From the NCBI GenBank assembly GCA_964433135.1, contig CAYSQW010000056.1:1-23123 (forward strand): 23,123 bases of DNA, written 5' to 3'. Shown piece by piece: positions 16,004 through 22,810 of this stretch (its first letter is position 1; every line of letters begins with the position of its first letter). Made by a program: the position numbers and the translations under genes. The notes under the pieces were generated by a model, which saw only the letters and a program-made list of their open reading frames with translations, was not told where the DNA came from and searched no databases. This stretch comes from CAYSQW01 sp964433135. Lineage in GTDB: Bacteria; Acidobacteriota; Aminicenantia; Aminicenantales; Aminicenantaceae.

Positions 16004-17386
16004 GTGAACAAAGGAAAACTGATTCTGCTCAACCCGCCGGGAGACAAGCTGTACGTGCGGGATTATTACTGCAGCTTTTCATCCAAAGCGGATTACTGCT
16101 GGCCGCCCCAGGACCTTCTTTACCTGAGCGGTATTCTGGACGAGGATTTTAAGGTGGAAGTCATCGATGCCATCATCGAGAAGAAATCGCCGGAGGACGT
16201 GCTTTCCGCCCTCTCCGACGATTCGGTTCGGGGCGTCATCTTCACTACGGGAACGGCCACCTTGAAGTCGGATCTCCAGCTCATGGAACGGTTCAAGCGG
16301 GATCATGATATCCCGGTCATCGCCAGCGCCGGAATCATGCCCTTTATCGGACAAGAGCTTTTGGATTCCTACCCGTTCATCGACGGCATCCTGCTGGATT
16401 TCACGGAAAAGGACATCGCCGCCTATTTCAAGGGAGAGCGCTCCAAGCCCTTGAGGGGCATGGTCTATCGCGGCGAGGGTGGCGAGATCGCATCGGATGT
16501 GAAGGCGTCCCGTGATTACAGCGTTCCCGTGCCCCGGCACGATCTGTTCCCTTTGGGGAAATACCGCATTCCTCTGGCCAAGCGTCACCCTTTTGCGGAG
16601 GTGGTGACCTCTCTGGGATGTCCGTACAGCTGCGCGTTCTGCACGGCGGGCGCATACGGGTATCGAACCCGCGATGTGGAGGGAGTGGTCGAGGAATTGA
16701 AAATGCTCTCCGGAATGGGGGTCAAGGAGCTCCTGTTCCAGGATCCCACATTCACCATCAACACGGAGCGGGTGAAGGCGATCTGCAGAGGCATAACGGA
16801 CAACGGGCTCGATTTCACCTGGAGCTGCAACGGGGATATCAAGGCCCTGGACGAGGAAAAGATCAAACATATGCGCGCCGCGGGCTGTCACACCATTTCC
16901 GTGGGGATCGAGAGCGGCAGCGACGAGATCCTGAAAAAATATTCCAAACCGATCACGGTGGAAAGCATCAAGGCCGGAGTCGCATTGATGAACCGCTACC
17001 GCATCCGGGTACTGGGTTATTTTATCGTCGGGCTCCCGGGAGACGACCGGGAATCGATCCTGAAAACCATCGATCTGGCACGGCGGTTGAATCTGGATTA
17101 CGCTTCTTTCGCCATCGCAACGCCCGATATCGGGACCCGGCTGCGGGCGGAAGCTCTCGAGCAGGGTTGGATCTCGAGCGACGACAATGTTTTTGACAGC
17201 ACGGATTTTCCCATACTGGAAACCGATCAATTGAGCCGGGAAGAAGTTTGGGCTCTGCGCAAGGCCGCGGTCCGAAAATTCTACCTGCGCCCGTCCTATT
17301 TGATGAAAAAGGTCGGTCAGCTGCGCAGCTGGCGGGATATCCGGAGCGCGGCCTCCAATGCCCTGTCCCTTTTTCGGAAATCATGA
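16004..17386 (+). CDS. B12-binding-type radical SAM protein (HpnJ/BchE-like class)
   Basis: I choose the GTG at 16004 (460 residues): it has GAGGG upstream and begins with 'NKGKLILLNPPG', the usual opening of this class, while the longer frame would start inside the promoter. Residues 1-150 form a Rossmann-like cobalamin-binding domain ('YLSGIL...VEVIDAI', 'VRGVIFTTG') without the DxHxxG motif, as in many class B enzymes. CPYSCAFC (Cys206, 210, 213) binds the [4Fe-4S] cluster. 'SVGIESGSDEIL' and 'YFIVGLPGDD' are conserved in this family. The C-terminal 'AVRKFYLRPSYL' also matches HpnJ-like members. The class does methylations and ring rearrangements on unactivated carbons. Its stop overlaps the next start (ATGA), tying it to the HpnK-family deacetylase. 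Confidence 0.85.
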   Translation: MNKGKLILLNPPGDKLYVRDYYCSFSSKADYCWPPQDLLYLSGILDEDFKVEVIDAIIEKKSPEDVLSALSDDSVRGVIFTTGTATLKSDLQLMERFKRDHDIPVIASAGIMPFIGQELLDSYPFIDGILLDFTEKDIAAYFKGERSKPLRGMVYRGEGGEIASDVKASRDYSVPVPRHDLFPLGKYRIPLAKRHPFAEVVTSLGCPYSCAFCTAGAYGYRTRDVEGVVEELKMLSGMGVKELLFQDPTFTINTERVKAICRGITDNGLDFTWSCNGDIKALDEEKIKHMRAAGCHTISVGIESGSDEILKKYSKPITVESIKAGVALMNRYRIRVLGYFIVGLPGDDRESILKTIDLARRLNLDYASFAIATPDIGTRLRAEALEQGWISSDDNVFDSTDFPILETDQLSREEVWALRKAAVRKFYLRPSYLMKKVGQLRSWRDIRSAASNALSLFRKS

Positions 17387-18240
17387 TAAACGTCATCATC
17401 AATGCGGATGACTTCGGGCTGCACCGGGGGATCAACCAAGGGATCATCCAGGCCCATCGCGAAGGAATCCTTTCCAGCACGACGCTGATGGCCAATATGC
17501 CGGGATTCGAAGAGGCCGTCGGCATGGCACATGATAATCCCGGTTTGGGTGTGGGTGTGCATTTGAACGTCGTGCGGGGATTTCCGGTCGGCCCGCCGGA
17601 CCGGATTCCCAACCTGCTCCGATCGGACGGGACTTTTTTCGGGGACGTTCTGGCGCTCGCACGCCGGTTGAGCCGTCGGCCCGAACTGGCCGGTGAAATA
17701 GAGAGGGAATGGCGGGCGCAAATCGAAAAAGCCCTGGCGGCGGATATCGACGTCAGCCACCTGGACAGCGAAAAGCACAGCCATACGCTGGGCCCTCTGC
17801 TCCCGCTGGCCGCGAAATTGGCCGGCGATTACGGCATCAATCGGATCCGCTTCATCGATGAATTCGGATTCTCTTTCCATGCGGTTCAATCCATGAAAGC
17901 CTGTTACGCCGCGCTCTCCTGCCTGCGGATGAAAAAGCGGCTGCGGGAAGCGGGGATCCTGACGACGGATCGCTTCATCGGGATTACGGCCAGCGGTCGA
18001 ATGACCGCCGCCCGGATGTCCCGCATACTCCACCGCCTCCGTGACGGCGTGACGGAAATCATGGTGCACCCTGGATTTATCCTTCCGGAAATGTTAGAGT
18101 TGGAAAAACAGATCGGTTCGTATTACATTAATAAATATAGAGAACAGGAACTGGCGGCCCTGCTCGATGAAGAACCCAGAAAGGTTCTCTCGGAACGCGG
18201 GATCCGGCTTGTCAATTTTCATCAGTTAGAGAAAAAATGA
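17383..18240 (+). CDS. ChbG/HpnK/NaxD (YdjC) family carbohydrate deacetylase
   Basis: The start is the ATG at 17383, overlapping the stop of the radical SAM gene; it gives 285 residues, normal for the family, and puts NADDFG at 7-12. Metal-site residues are visible: Asp9/Asp10 of NADDFG, His60 (GVHLN), and His126, Asp128, His132 and His134 in SHLDSEKHSH. A late 'EIMVHPGF' is also conserved. These enzymes remove N-acetyl groups from amino sugars: chitobiose (ChbG), hopanoid-linked GlcNAc (HpnK) or undecaprenyl-phosphate GalNAc (NaxD). Neighbours favour a lipid-linked substrate. The upstream radical SAM enzyme recalls HpnJ-HpnK; the two downstream membrane glycosyltransferases recall NaxD-FlmF2-FlmK. 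The gene overlaps the next by four bases. Which amino sugar it acts on is unknown. Confidence 0.88.
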   Translation: MINVIINADDFGLHRGINQGIIQAHREGILSSTTLMANMPGFEEAVGMAHDNPGLGVGVHLNVVRGFPVGPPDRIPNLLRSDGTFFGDVLALARRLSRRPELAGEIEREWRAQIEKALAADIDVSHLDSEKHSHTLGPLLPLAAKLAGDYGINRIRFIDEFGFSFHAVQSMKACYAALSCLRMKKRLREAGILTTDRFIGITASGRMTAARMSRILHRLRDGVTEIMVHPGFILPEMLELEKQIGSYYINKYREQELAALLDEEPRKVLSERGIRLVNFHQLEKK

Positions 18241-19223
18241 TCAAAGAAAACGATACACCTCAAATTTCCATCGTCGTTCCCTTCTTCAATGAAGAAGACA
18301 ATGTCGAAGAGCTTTACACCCGGCTGGTTCGGGTGCTGGATGCGATGCCTCATTCCTATGAGCTGCTGTTTATCGATGACGGCAGTTCGGACGGGACCTT
18401 CGCCGTCATGACAAAGATCTATCAGAAGGACCCCCGCGTCCGGGCCTTCAGGCTGCGCCGCAATTTCGGCCAGACCCCCGCGCTTCAGGCCGGTTTCGAT
18501 CATGCGCGGGGAGACATCATCATCTCCATGGACGGTGACCTTCAGCATGATCCGGACGACATCCCCGCCTTCATCGCCAAAATGGAAGAAGGATTCGATA
18601 TCGTCAGCGGTTGGCGTAAGAAACGCGTCGACAACTTCTGGCTGCGGCGGCTGCCTTCGCTGATCGCCAACCGCATGATGCGTTTTCTTATCGGGGTGAA
18701 GATCCATGATTTCGGAACCACGTTCAAAGCCTACCGGAAAAACGTGATCAAGGGACTGCATCTTTACGGGGAACTTCACCGTTTTATCCCCGCGCTGACG
18801 AGCCGCAAGGGATTCACCATCACGGAAATTCCCATCAAGAACATCGTGCGTCAGAAGGGGAAATCAAAGTACGGCCTGTCTCGGGTGCGCCGGGTGTTTC
18901 TCGACTTGATCTCCGTCAAGTTCATCGTCAGTTTTATCGATCGGCCCCTGCAGTTTTTCGGCCCGATCGGCCTCGTGCTCGGCGTGATCGGATTTATTAT
19001 CGCCTTGATCGTTGCGGTGGGATTTTACTTCTTCGGCTGGGCCATTCAGGAAAACATGGGCAATCTGCTCCTGGCGGTTTTCCTGATGATTCTGGGCTTG
19101 CAGTTCATCATGACCGGACTGCTGGCGGAAGTCATCTCCCGAATTTATTTCAGAACCCATAAAATGAATATTTATTCGGTGGCCGAATCCAAATCCCGCG
19201 TCCCGGAGGATGACGAGGAATAA
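18237..19223 (+). CDS. Polyprenyl-phosphate glycosyltransferase, ArnC/GtrB type (GT2 with two TM helices)
   Basis: The 328-residue protein has the GT-A domain 'SIVVPFFNEEDN' (11-22), DDGSSDGT (47-54), 'NFGQTPALQAG' (76-86) and DGDLQHDP (99-106). It also has 'DFGTTFKAYR' (158-167) and the basic 'QKGKSKYG' (206-213) typical of undecaprenyl-phosphate sugar synthases (ArnC, GtrB, FlmF2). Two membrane helices follow at about 242-270 and 275-302, and the acidic C-terminus is short. The enzyme would transfer a sugar from a nucleotide to undecaprenyl phosphate at the cytoplasmic face. Position after a deacetylase and before an ArnT-like enzyme suggests an N-acetylated amino sugar. The ATG overlaps the upstream stop by four bases; the C-terminus overlaps the next ORF by 14 bases if that uses its first ATG. 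Confidence 0.9.
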   Translation: MIKENDTPQISIVVPFFNEEDNVEELYTRLVRVLDAMPHSYELLFIDDGSSDGTFAVMTKIYQKDPRVRAFRLRRNFGQTPALQAGFDHARGDIIISMDGDLQHDPDDIPAFIAKMEEGFDIVSGWRKKRVDNFWLRRLPSLIANRMMRFLIGVKIHDFGTTFKAYRKNVIKGLHLYGELHRFIPALTSRKGFTITEIPIKNIVRQKGKSKYGLSRVRRVFLDLISVKFIVSFIDRPLQFFGPIGLVLGVIGFIIALIVAVGFYFFGWAIQENMGNLLLAVFLMILGLQFIMTGLLAEVISRIYFRTHKMNIYSVAESKSRVPEDDEE

Positions 19224-21348
19224 CATTCCGCCTGGAAAGGAACAGGGATTGAAATTTCCATTGATCGACCGGCTCCGAAAACGGGCCGATTTGCTGGCAT
19301 GGCTCGCCGTCGGACTGTTCACGCTTTTGATCGGAATCCTGCTGCTGCAGTCTCTGGGCGAGCTGTCGCTTTGGATGGATGAAGGATTCTATCATCTGAC
19401 CGCCCAGACCATCCTGGAGCACGGCACCCCCCTGTTTCCCTCCGGGCATATGTATTACAAGGCCATCGTATACGCCTATGTCCTGGCCCTTTTTTCTCTG
19501 ATCCTGGGATTGAATGCCTTCACGCTGCGGCTGGTCAGCGTCCTGTCGACCCTGGCTCTCATGCCGCTGCTGTATCTCATGGGGAAAAGGTATTTCAACC
19601 GCCTGGTCGCCCTCAGCGCGGTAGGCGTTTTCGCGCTGTCGATCTGGGTGGCCGAATATTCCCGGGTGGCGCTCTATTTCGCGCCGCTTCAGCTGGTCTG
19701 CCTGCTGGGCGTTTATTTCTTTTATCGGGGTTTTTTTGAAGACATAAAAAGGTATCGCCCCCTGGCCGCGGCGGCCTTCATGACCGCGCCTCTGATCCAT
19801 CAGCTGGGCATGAGCATCTGGTTCTGTTTTCCCGCTCTGTTCATCCTGCGGGGATGGAAGCGCTTTTTCAAAAAGGATGTCCTGGTCAATCTGTCGCTGG
19901 TCACCGTGTTCTATGGAATGATCCAGCTGCATGAATATTTTTTCTGGAAGGTCGGCTATGTCTATGACAAAACCGATATGAGCCTGCAGGGAATGCTGAA
20001 TTACTTTTTCACGGGATTCTCGACTGGGTATTTCCGGGAAGTCTTCCGCAGCTTTCCCAATATGAGCCTGGTCGTGCTGGCGGGTTTTTTCTTCTGTCTC
20101 GGACTGTATACTATTAGGCCCCGCACTCCGAATGCGGATGATTGGGAAACCCGATGGCTCTACTTGAGTTTCTGCCTGCTCTTCCCCCTGGTTTTTCTGG
20201 GTTTTTTTCGCACCCATATCCAACCGCGCTATATCTATCAATTGTATCCGGTTTTCGTGCTGCTTTACCTGGTCGGCCTGCACCGCATCGCTCAAGCGGC
20301 GGCGGCGCTGATCCTCGGCATTTTTTCCCGGATCCGACCCCGGATGAAAACGTTGGTGGGGGCCGGGATATTCCTGTTGGTGCTCGTAGCGACCGTGGAC
20401 GGCGTGGGCTGGGGGCGACTGATGGATGTCATCCATCGGCAGTACCGGGATCCCGTGACCACGGATATCATCACCCGTTCCGGGAGAACCGAACACTACG
20501 ATCACAAGGGACCCGGGGAATTCGTACGCCATCACCTGCGGGACGACGATCTGGTCGTCGCCATTCATGTCGTATTCCAGTATATCTATGTCGGCCGGGT
20601 GGATTACTGGCTTTGGTCGGGAGGGCCCGGCACCTGGGACGCCTGGGAAAAAACCGAGGACGGGTGGCGTGATTTTTACATCGGAGCGCGCTGGATCAAC
20701 AACCTGAAGGATCTCAAAAAGCTGTTGGACGATAACCGGGACCGAAGGATCTGGCTCGTCGCCTCTCCTTCTCTCCTTCGCACCGATCACATCAAAACCG
20801 AGATCGCTTCCTTTATCCGCAAGGACCCCCGGAACCTGGTTTTCCGCGGGAAGGACGGGATGTCGGAAGTCTATTTGTGGAATGCGGATGACTCCCGTTT
20901 GACCGGAAGCCTTCCCCATTTGGAAGGCGAGTGGCAGCCGCTTCCCGGCGGTCTTGTCGACTATGACGCGGCGGCTTCCCGAGGAGCGGCCTTGTATTTG
21001 AAAACCGGAAAAGCGAAGCGCCGTGTCCAGCGGATGGATACGCTCTATCCACCCGGACGCTATCGGGTTTCCCTGCGCGTAAAATCCGGGCGGATCGACC
21101 CGGAAGACAGGATTCTGGGGCTTGAAGTCTTTCCAAGGGGAGGCCGGCGGCCGGCGGGAAACCTGCTGATTCGCGGCGGCGGATTCGATGCGCCGGACCA
21201 ATATCAGGATTTTTCCTTCGATATTTACCTTTCCCGGGAGACGGAGCTGACGTTTCACTGGCTGATCCCGGGAAAATCCGATGTCTGGATCGATTATCTC
21301 GATATCCGGCCGGAACGGGAAGAACAGCGGGAAGACGGCGCTCTTTGA
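19210..21348 (+). CDS. ArnT/GT39-GT83-like membrane glycosyltransferase with long soluble C-terminus
   Basis: Given from the first ATG, 712 residues. A TTG at 19249 (699 residues) is a serious alternative, because AAAGGA lies seven bases before it, while GGAGG touches the 19210 ATG with no spacing. About eleven membrane helices fill residues 28-402. The first periplasmic loop has 'WMDEGFYHLTAQ' (Asp57, Glu58), the acidic site of polyprenyl-phosphate-dependent transferases such as ArnT and protein mannosyltransferases. Residues 405-712 are soluble; the last 130 or so (GEWQPLPGG onward) look like a jelly-roll beta-sandwich of the carbohydrate-binding type. The enzyme should take a sugar from the polyprenyl carrier made by the preceding GT2 and attach it to an acceptor on the periplasmic side. 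Acceptor unknown: lipid A phosphate, another lipid, or protein. Confidence 0.85.
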   Translation: MTRNNIPPGKEQGLKFPLIDRLRKRADLLAWLAVGLFTLLIGILLLQSLGELSLWMDEGFYHLTAQTILEHGTPLFPSGHMYYKAIVYAYVLALFSLILGLNAFTLRLVSVLSTLALMPLLYLMGKRYFNRLVALSAVGVFALSIWVAEYSRVALYFAPLQLVCLLGVYFFYRGFFEDIKRYRPLAAAAFMTAPLIHQLGMSIWFCFPALFILRGWKRFFKKDVLVNLSLVTVFYGMIQLHEYFFWKVGYVYDKTDMSLQGMLNYFFTGFSTGYFREVFRSFPNMSLVVLAGFFFCLGLYTIRPRTPNADDWETRWLYLSFCLLFPLVFLGFFRTHIQPRYIYQLYPVFVLLYLVGLHRIAQAAAALILGIFSRIRPRMKTLVGAGIFLLVLVATVDGVGWGRLMDVIHRQYRDPVTTDIITRSGRTEHYDHKGPGEFVRHHLRDDDLVVAIHVVFQYIYVGRVDYWLWSGGPGTWDAWEKTEDGWRDFYIGARWINNLKDLKKLLDDNRDRRIWLVASPSLLRTDHIKTEIASFIRKDPRNLVFRGKDGMSEVYLWNADDSRLTGSLPHLEGEWQPLPGGLVDYDAAASRGAALYLKTGKAKRRVQRMDTLYPPGRYRVSLRVKSGRIDPEDRILGLEVFPRGGRRPAGNLLIRGGGFDAPDQYQDFSFDIYLSRETELTFHWLIPGKSDVWIDYLDIRPEREEQREDGAL

Positions 21349-21371
21349 ACGGAAACGCCAAGGGAGGCGGC

Positions 21372-22136
21372 ATGAATGATGAATATCACGGCAGCGTCCA
21401 GAAGGAGCTGATCGCCGAGCGAAAATCTTTTTCCAGCAAATACGCCAGCCTTTTTCTGGGGGAAAAAAACCTGTTCAAACTCATTCGCTTCGAACTGACG
21501 ATCCTATTATTTTCCGGGATACCGGGAGCGCTCGGTTTTTTCCTGCGCCGCGTGTTTTATCCCGGTCTCTTCCGTTCGGTAGGCAGGGGCGTTGTATTCG
21601 GAAAAGACATCACCCTCCGTCATCCGTCCAAGATTTCCATCGGAGATCATACGGTTATCGATGATAATGTGGTTCTTGATGCTAAAGGTAAGGATAACGA
21701 AGGCATCCGTATCGGGAGAAATGTGCTGATCGGGCGCGGCTCCATCCTCAGCTGCAAGGAAGGCTCCATCTACCTGGATGATTACGTCAATATCTCGGCC
21801 AACTGCATGCTTTTATCCGAGACGGAGATCCGGATGGGCAAATACTCCTTTCTGGCGGGAAGATGCTACCTGGTCGCGGGAGGGAATCATACCTTCGAGG
21901 ATTTAACCACGCCGATCATGTTCCAGCCGTCCTATTCCAAAGGCGGGATAAAGATCGGGGAGGATGTCTGGCTGGCGGCCGGGGTGATCGTAGTGGACGG
22001 CGTGTCCATCGGCAGGGGGACGATCGTGAGCGCCGGATCGGTCGTCGGCACCAAACTGCCCGAGAATATCGTTGCGATGGGGATGCCGGCTGCGAAGCTT
22101 AAAGACCGCGCATGGAAACCCAAGAGTGGGAATTGA
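21372..22136 (+). CDS. Hexapeptide-repeat (left-handed beta-helix) acyltransferase
   Basis: The start is the ATG at 21372 (254 residues), preceded by GGGAGG at four bases; a TTG at 21345 overlapping the upstream stop would add nine residues of no evident use. Residues 70-235 repeat the hexapeptide [LIV]-G-x-x-x-x pattern, for example 'ISIGDHTVIDDN', 'IRIGRNVLIGRG', 'IKIGEDVWLAAG' and 'VSIGRGTIVSAG', the left-handed beta-helix of the xenobiotic/maltose acetyltransferase group. His173 in GGNHTF matches the catalytic His position. The N-terminal 65 residues carry a hydrophobic stretch (41-58) that may associate with the membrane. It would acetylate a sugar hydroxyl or amino group in the cytoplasm, using acetyl-CoA. 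As last gene of the operon it may re-acylate or cap the sugar exposed by the deacetylase. No terminator with a T run follows. Confidence 0.85.
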   Translation: MNDEYHGSVQKELIAERKSFSSKYASLFLGEKNLFKLIRFELTILLFSGIPGALGFFLRRVFYPGLFRSVGRGVVFGKDITLRHPSKISIGDHTVIDDNVVLDAKGKDNEGIRIGRNVLIGRGSILSCKEGSIYLDDYVNISANCMLLSETEIRMGKYSFLAGRCYLVAGGNHTFEDLTTPIMFQPSYSKGGIKIGEDVWLAAGVIVVDGVSIGRGTIVSAGSVVGTKLPENIVAMGMPAAKLKDRAWKPKSGN

Positions 22137-22144
22137 AGTATTTA

Positions 22145-22266
22145 TGAAGTAAGCCGATACATATGAAATAAATATCAACTTGGTAGTGATAGACATCGGA
22201 TAGCAGAGAAGTCGGATTATTTGGCGAATATACGATTTTTCGATATTTAATTATCGGCTTACTTCA
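22145..22266. mobile_element. MITE-like element with 15-bp terminal inverted repeats
   Basis: TGAAGTAAGCCGATA (22145-22159) is the exact reverse complement of TATCGGCTTACTTCA (22252-22266). The 92 bases between are AT-rich and non-coding. No clear target-site duplication flanks it, so it may be a decayed miniature transposon or the palindromic end of a larger element. Confidence 0.4.
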
Positions 22267-22333
22267 CCCTCCGGGCGGGCCAATATCACCACGTCGGCTG
22301 CACAACGGACGCCTCGACGTACCTGAGTACGTC
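22250..22333 (-). repeat. Diverged copy of interspersed repeat (right copy, inverted)
   Basis: On the minus strand it carries the same four ordered blocks as 1-90: GAGGCGTC (22315-22308), CGACGTGGTGAT (22296-22285), AGGGTG (22270-22265) and CGATAAT (22256-22250). Beyond it is a perfect hairpin, GACGTAC (22316-22322) with GTACGTC (22327-22333) and a four-base loop. Confidence 0.45.
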
Positions 22334-22345
22334 TCACCATCCATC

Positions 22346-22368
22346 GCTTGCCGCCCCGGCAATCTTGC
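22346..22368 (+). repeat. 23-bp hairpin-forming direct repeat, copy 1
   Basis: It differs by one base from the copy at 22479-22501. The core TTGCCG...CGGCAA is self-complementary. The copies are 133 bases apart, start to start, in the same orientation. Confidence 0.6.
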
Positions 22369-22478
22369 CGCCGTAAATACATCAATTCCACCTGCAGGGC
22401 CCACTAAAAGCACCATGTTGTTTAAATAAGCATTTTTTGGTTGCATGGTATCTCAAGGGAAATCAATTTTTCGTATCA

Positions 22479-22501
22479 GCTTGCCGCCGCGGCAATCTTG
22501 C
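22479..22501 (+). repeat. 23-bp hairpin-forming direct repeat, copy 2
   Basis: The core TTGCCGC-C-GCGGCAA is a perfect seven-base inverted repeat around one base. The same 23 bases occur at 22346-22368 with a single mismatch, which removes one pair of the stem there. Confidence 0.6.
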
Positions 22502-22630
22502 TCCGTGACTGACCAAGCTTTTCTGCAGGTAAACGTCGTCCTATGCCATGGGCCTTTTCCTTAATACCAGGGAAGGGTTGGGTGGGCTGCGGCCAGTTCA
22601 ACATCCCTGACTTCTTTTCCGTTTTTCATT

Positions 22631-22723
22631 GAGGAAGATCCGGCTTATGTGCATTCCAGCAGAGGCTGGGCGGAGATGATAAGGAGGATCTATGAGGTGC
22701 TCTGCGGCTCTGTCTGTCATTAA
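22631..22723 (+). pseudogene. Possible transposase C-terminal remnant
   Basis: A 30-codon open stretch ending in TAA reads EEDPAYVHSSRGWAEMIRRI followed by YEV and LCG. The segment 'RGWAEMIRRIYEV...LCG' resembles the 'WARLIRKVYEVDPLxCPxC' region near the end of IS91-like transposases from memory of that family. The usual downstream Cys pair and the 'EDPEVIKKIL' tail are lost, and no start or upstream catalytic part is present. The repeats nearby fit insertion-sequence debris. A chance resemblance is possible. Confidence 0.35.
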
Positions 22724-22810
22724 AAAACAGGCAACCTTTTTTTTCAAACAGAAGTCTTATTAAAGAGTGATATGTTTTACTTTGCTCCATAAAATAAAAA
22801 GAAGGATATC

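Larger units (their letters stand above)
22137..22810. other. Repeat-rich intergenic debris, 674 bases
   Basis: No intact gene is supported. The region holds a 122-base element bounded by perfect 15-base inverted repeats, a diverged copy of the repeat also seen at 1-90, a perfect 7-base hairpin (22316-22333), two near-identical 23-base hairpin repeats, and a short fragment resembling the end of a transposase. A 60-codon minus-strand frame at 22264-22446 lies wholly over the repeat and hairpins, so I regard it as non-coding. Confidence 0.6.

Noticed and set aside
19150..21258. 702-codon open frame on the minus strand, antisense to the ArnT-like gene
   Set aside because: Its translation is low-complexity (rich in Gln, Asp, Pro, Arg), matches no family I know, and lies wholly opposite a membrane protein with clear family motifs. 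Long antisense frames like this are a by-product of GC-rich codon usage.
22264..22446. 60-codon minus-strand frame in the right intergenic region
   Set aside because: It covers the repeat copy and the perfect 7-base hairpin, has no ribosome site that I can see, and is best explained as translation of a repeat that recurs in genomes.
191..22520. Shared TGACTGAC(C/T)AAGC at about 192-204 and 22505-22517
   Set aside because: Only 13 bases with one difference and not in the orientation of the other repeat blocks; too short to call a repeat copy.
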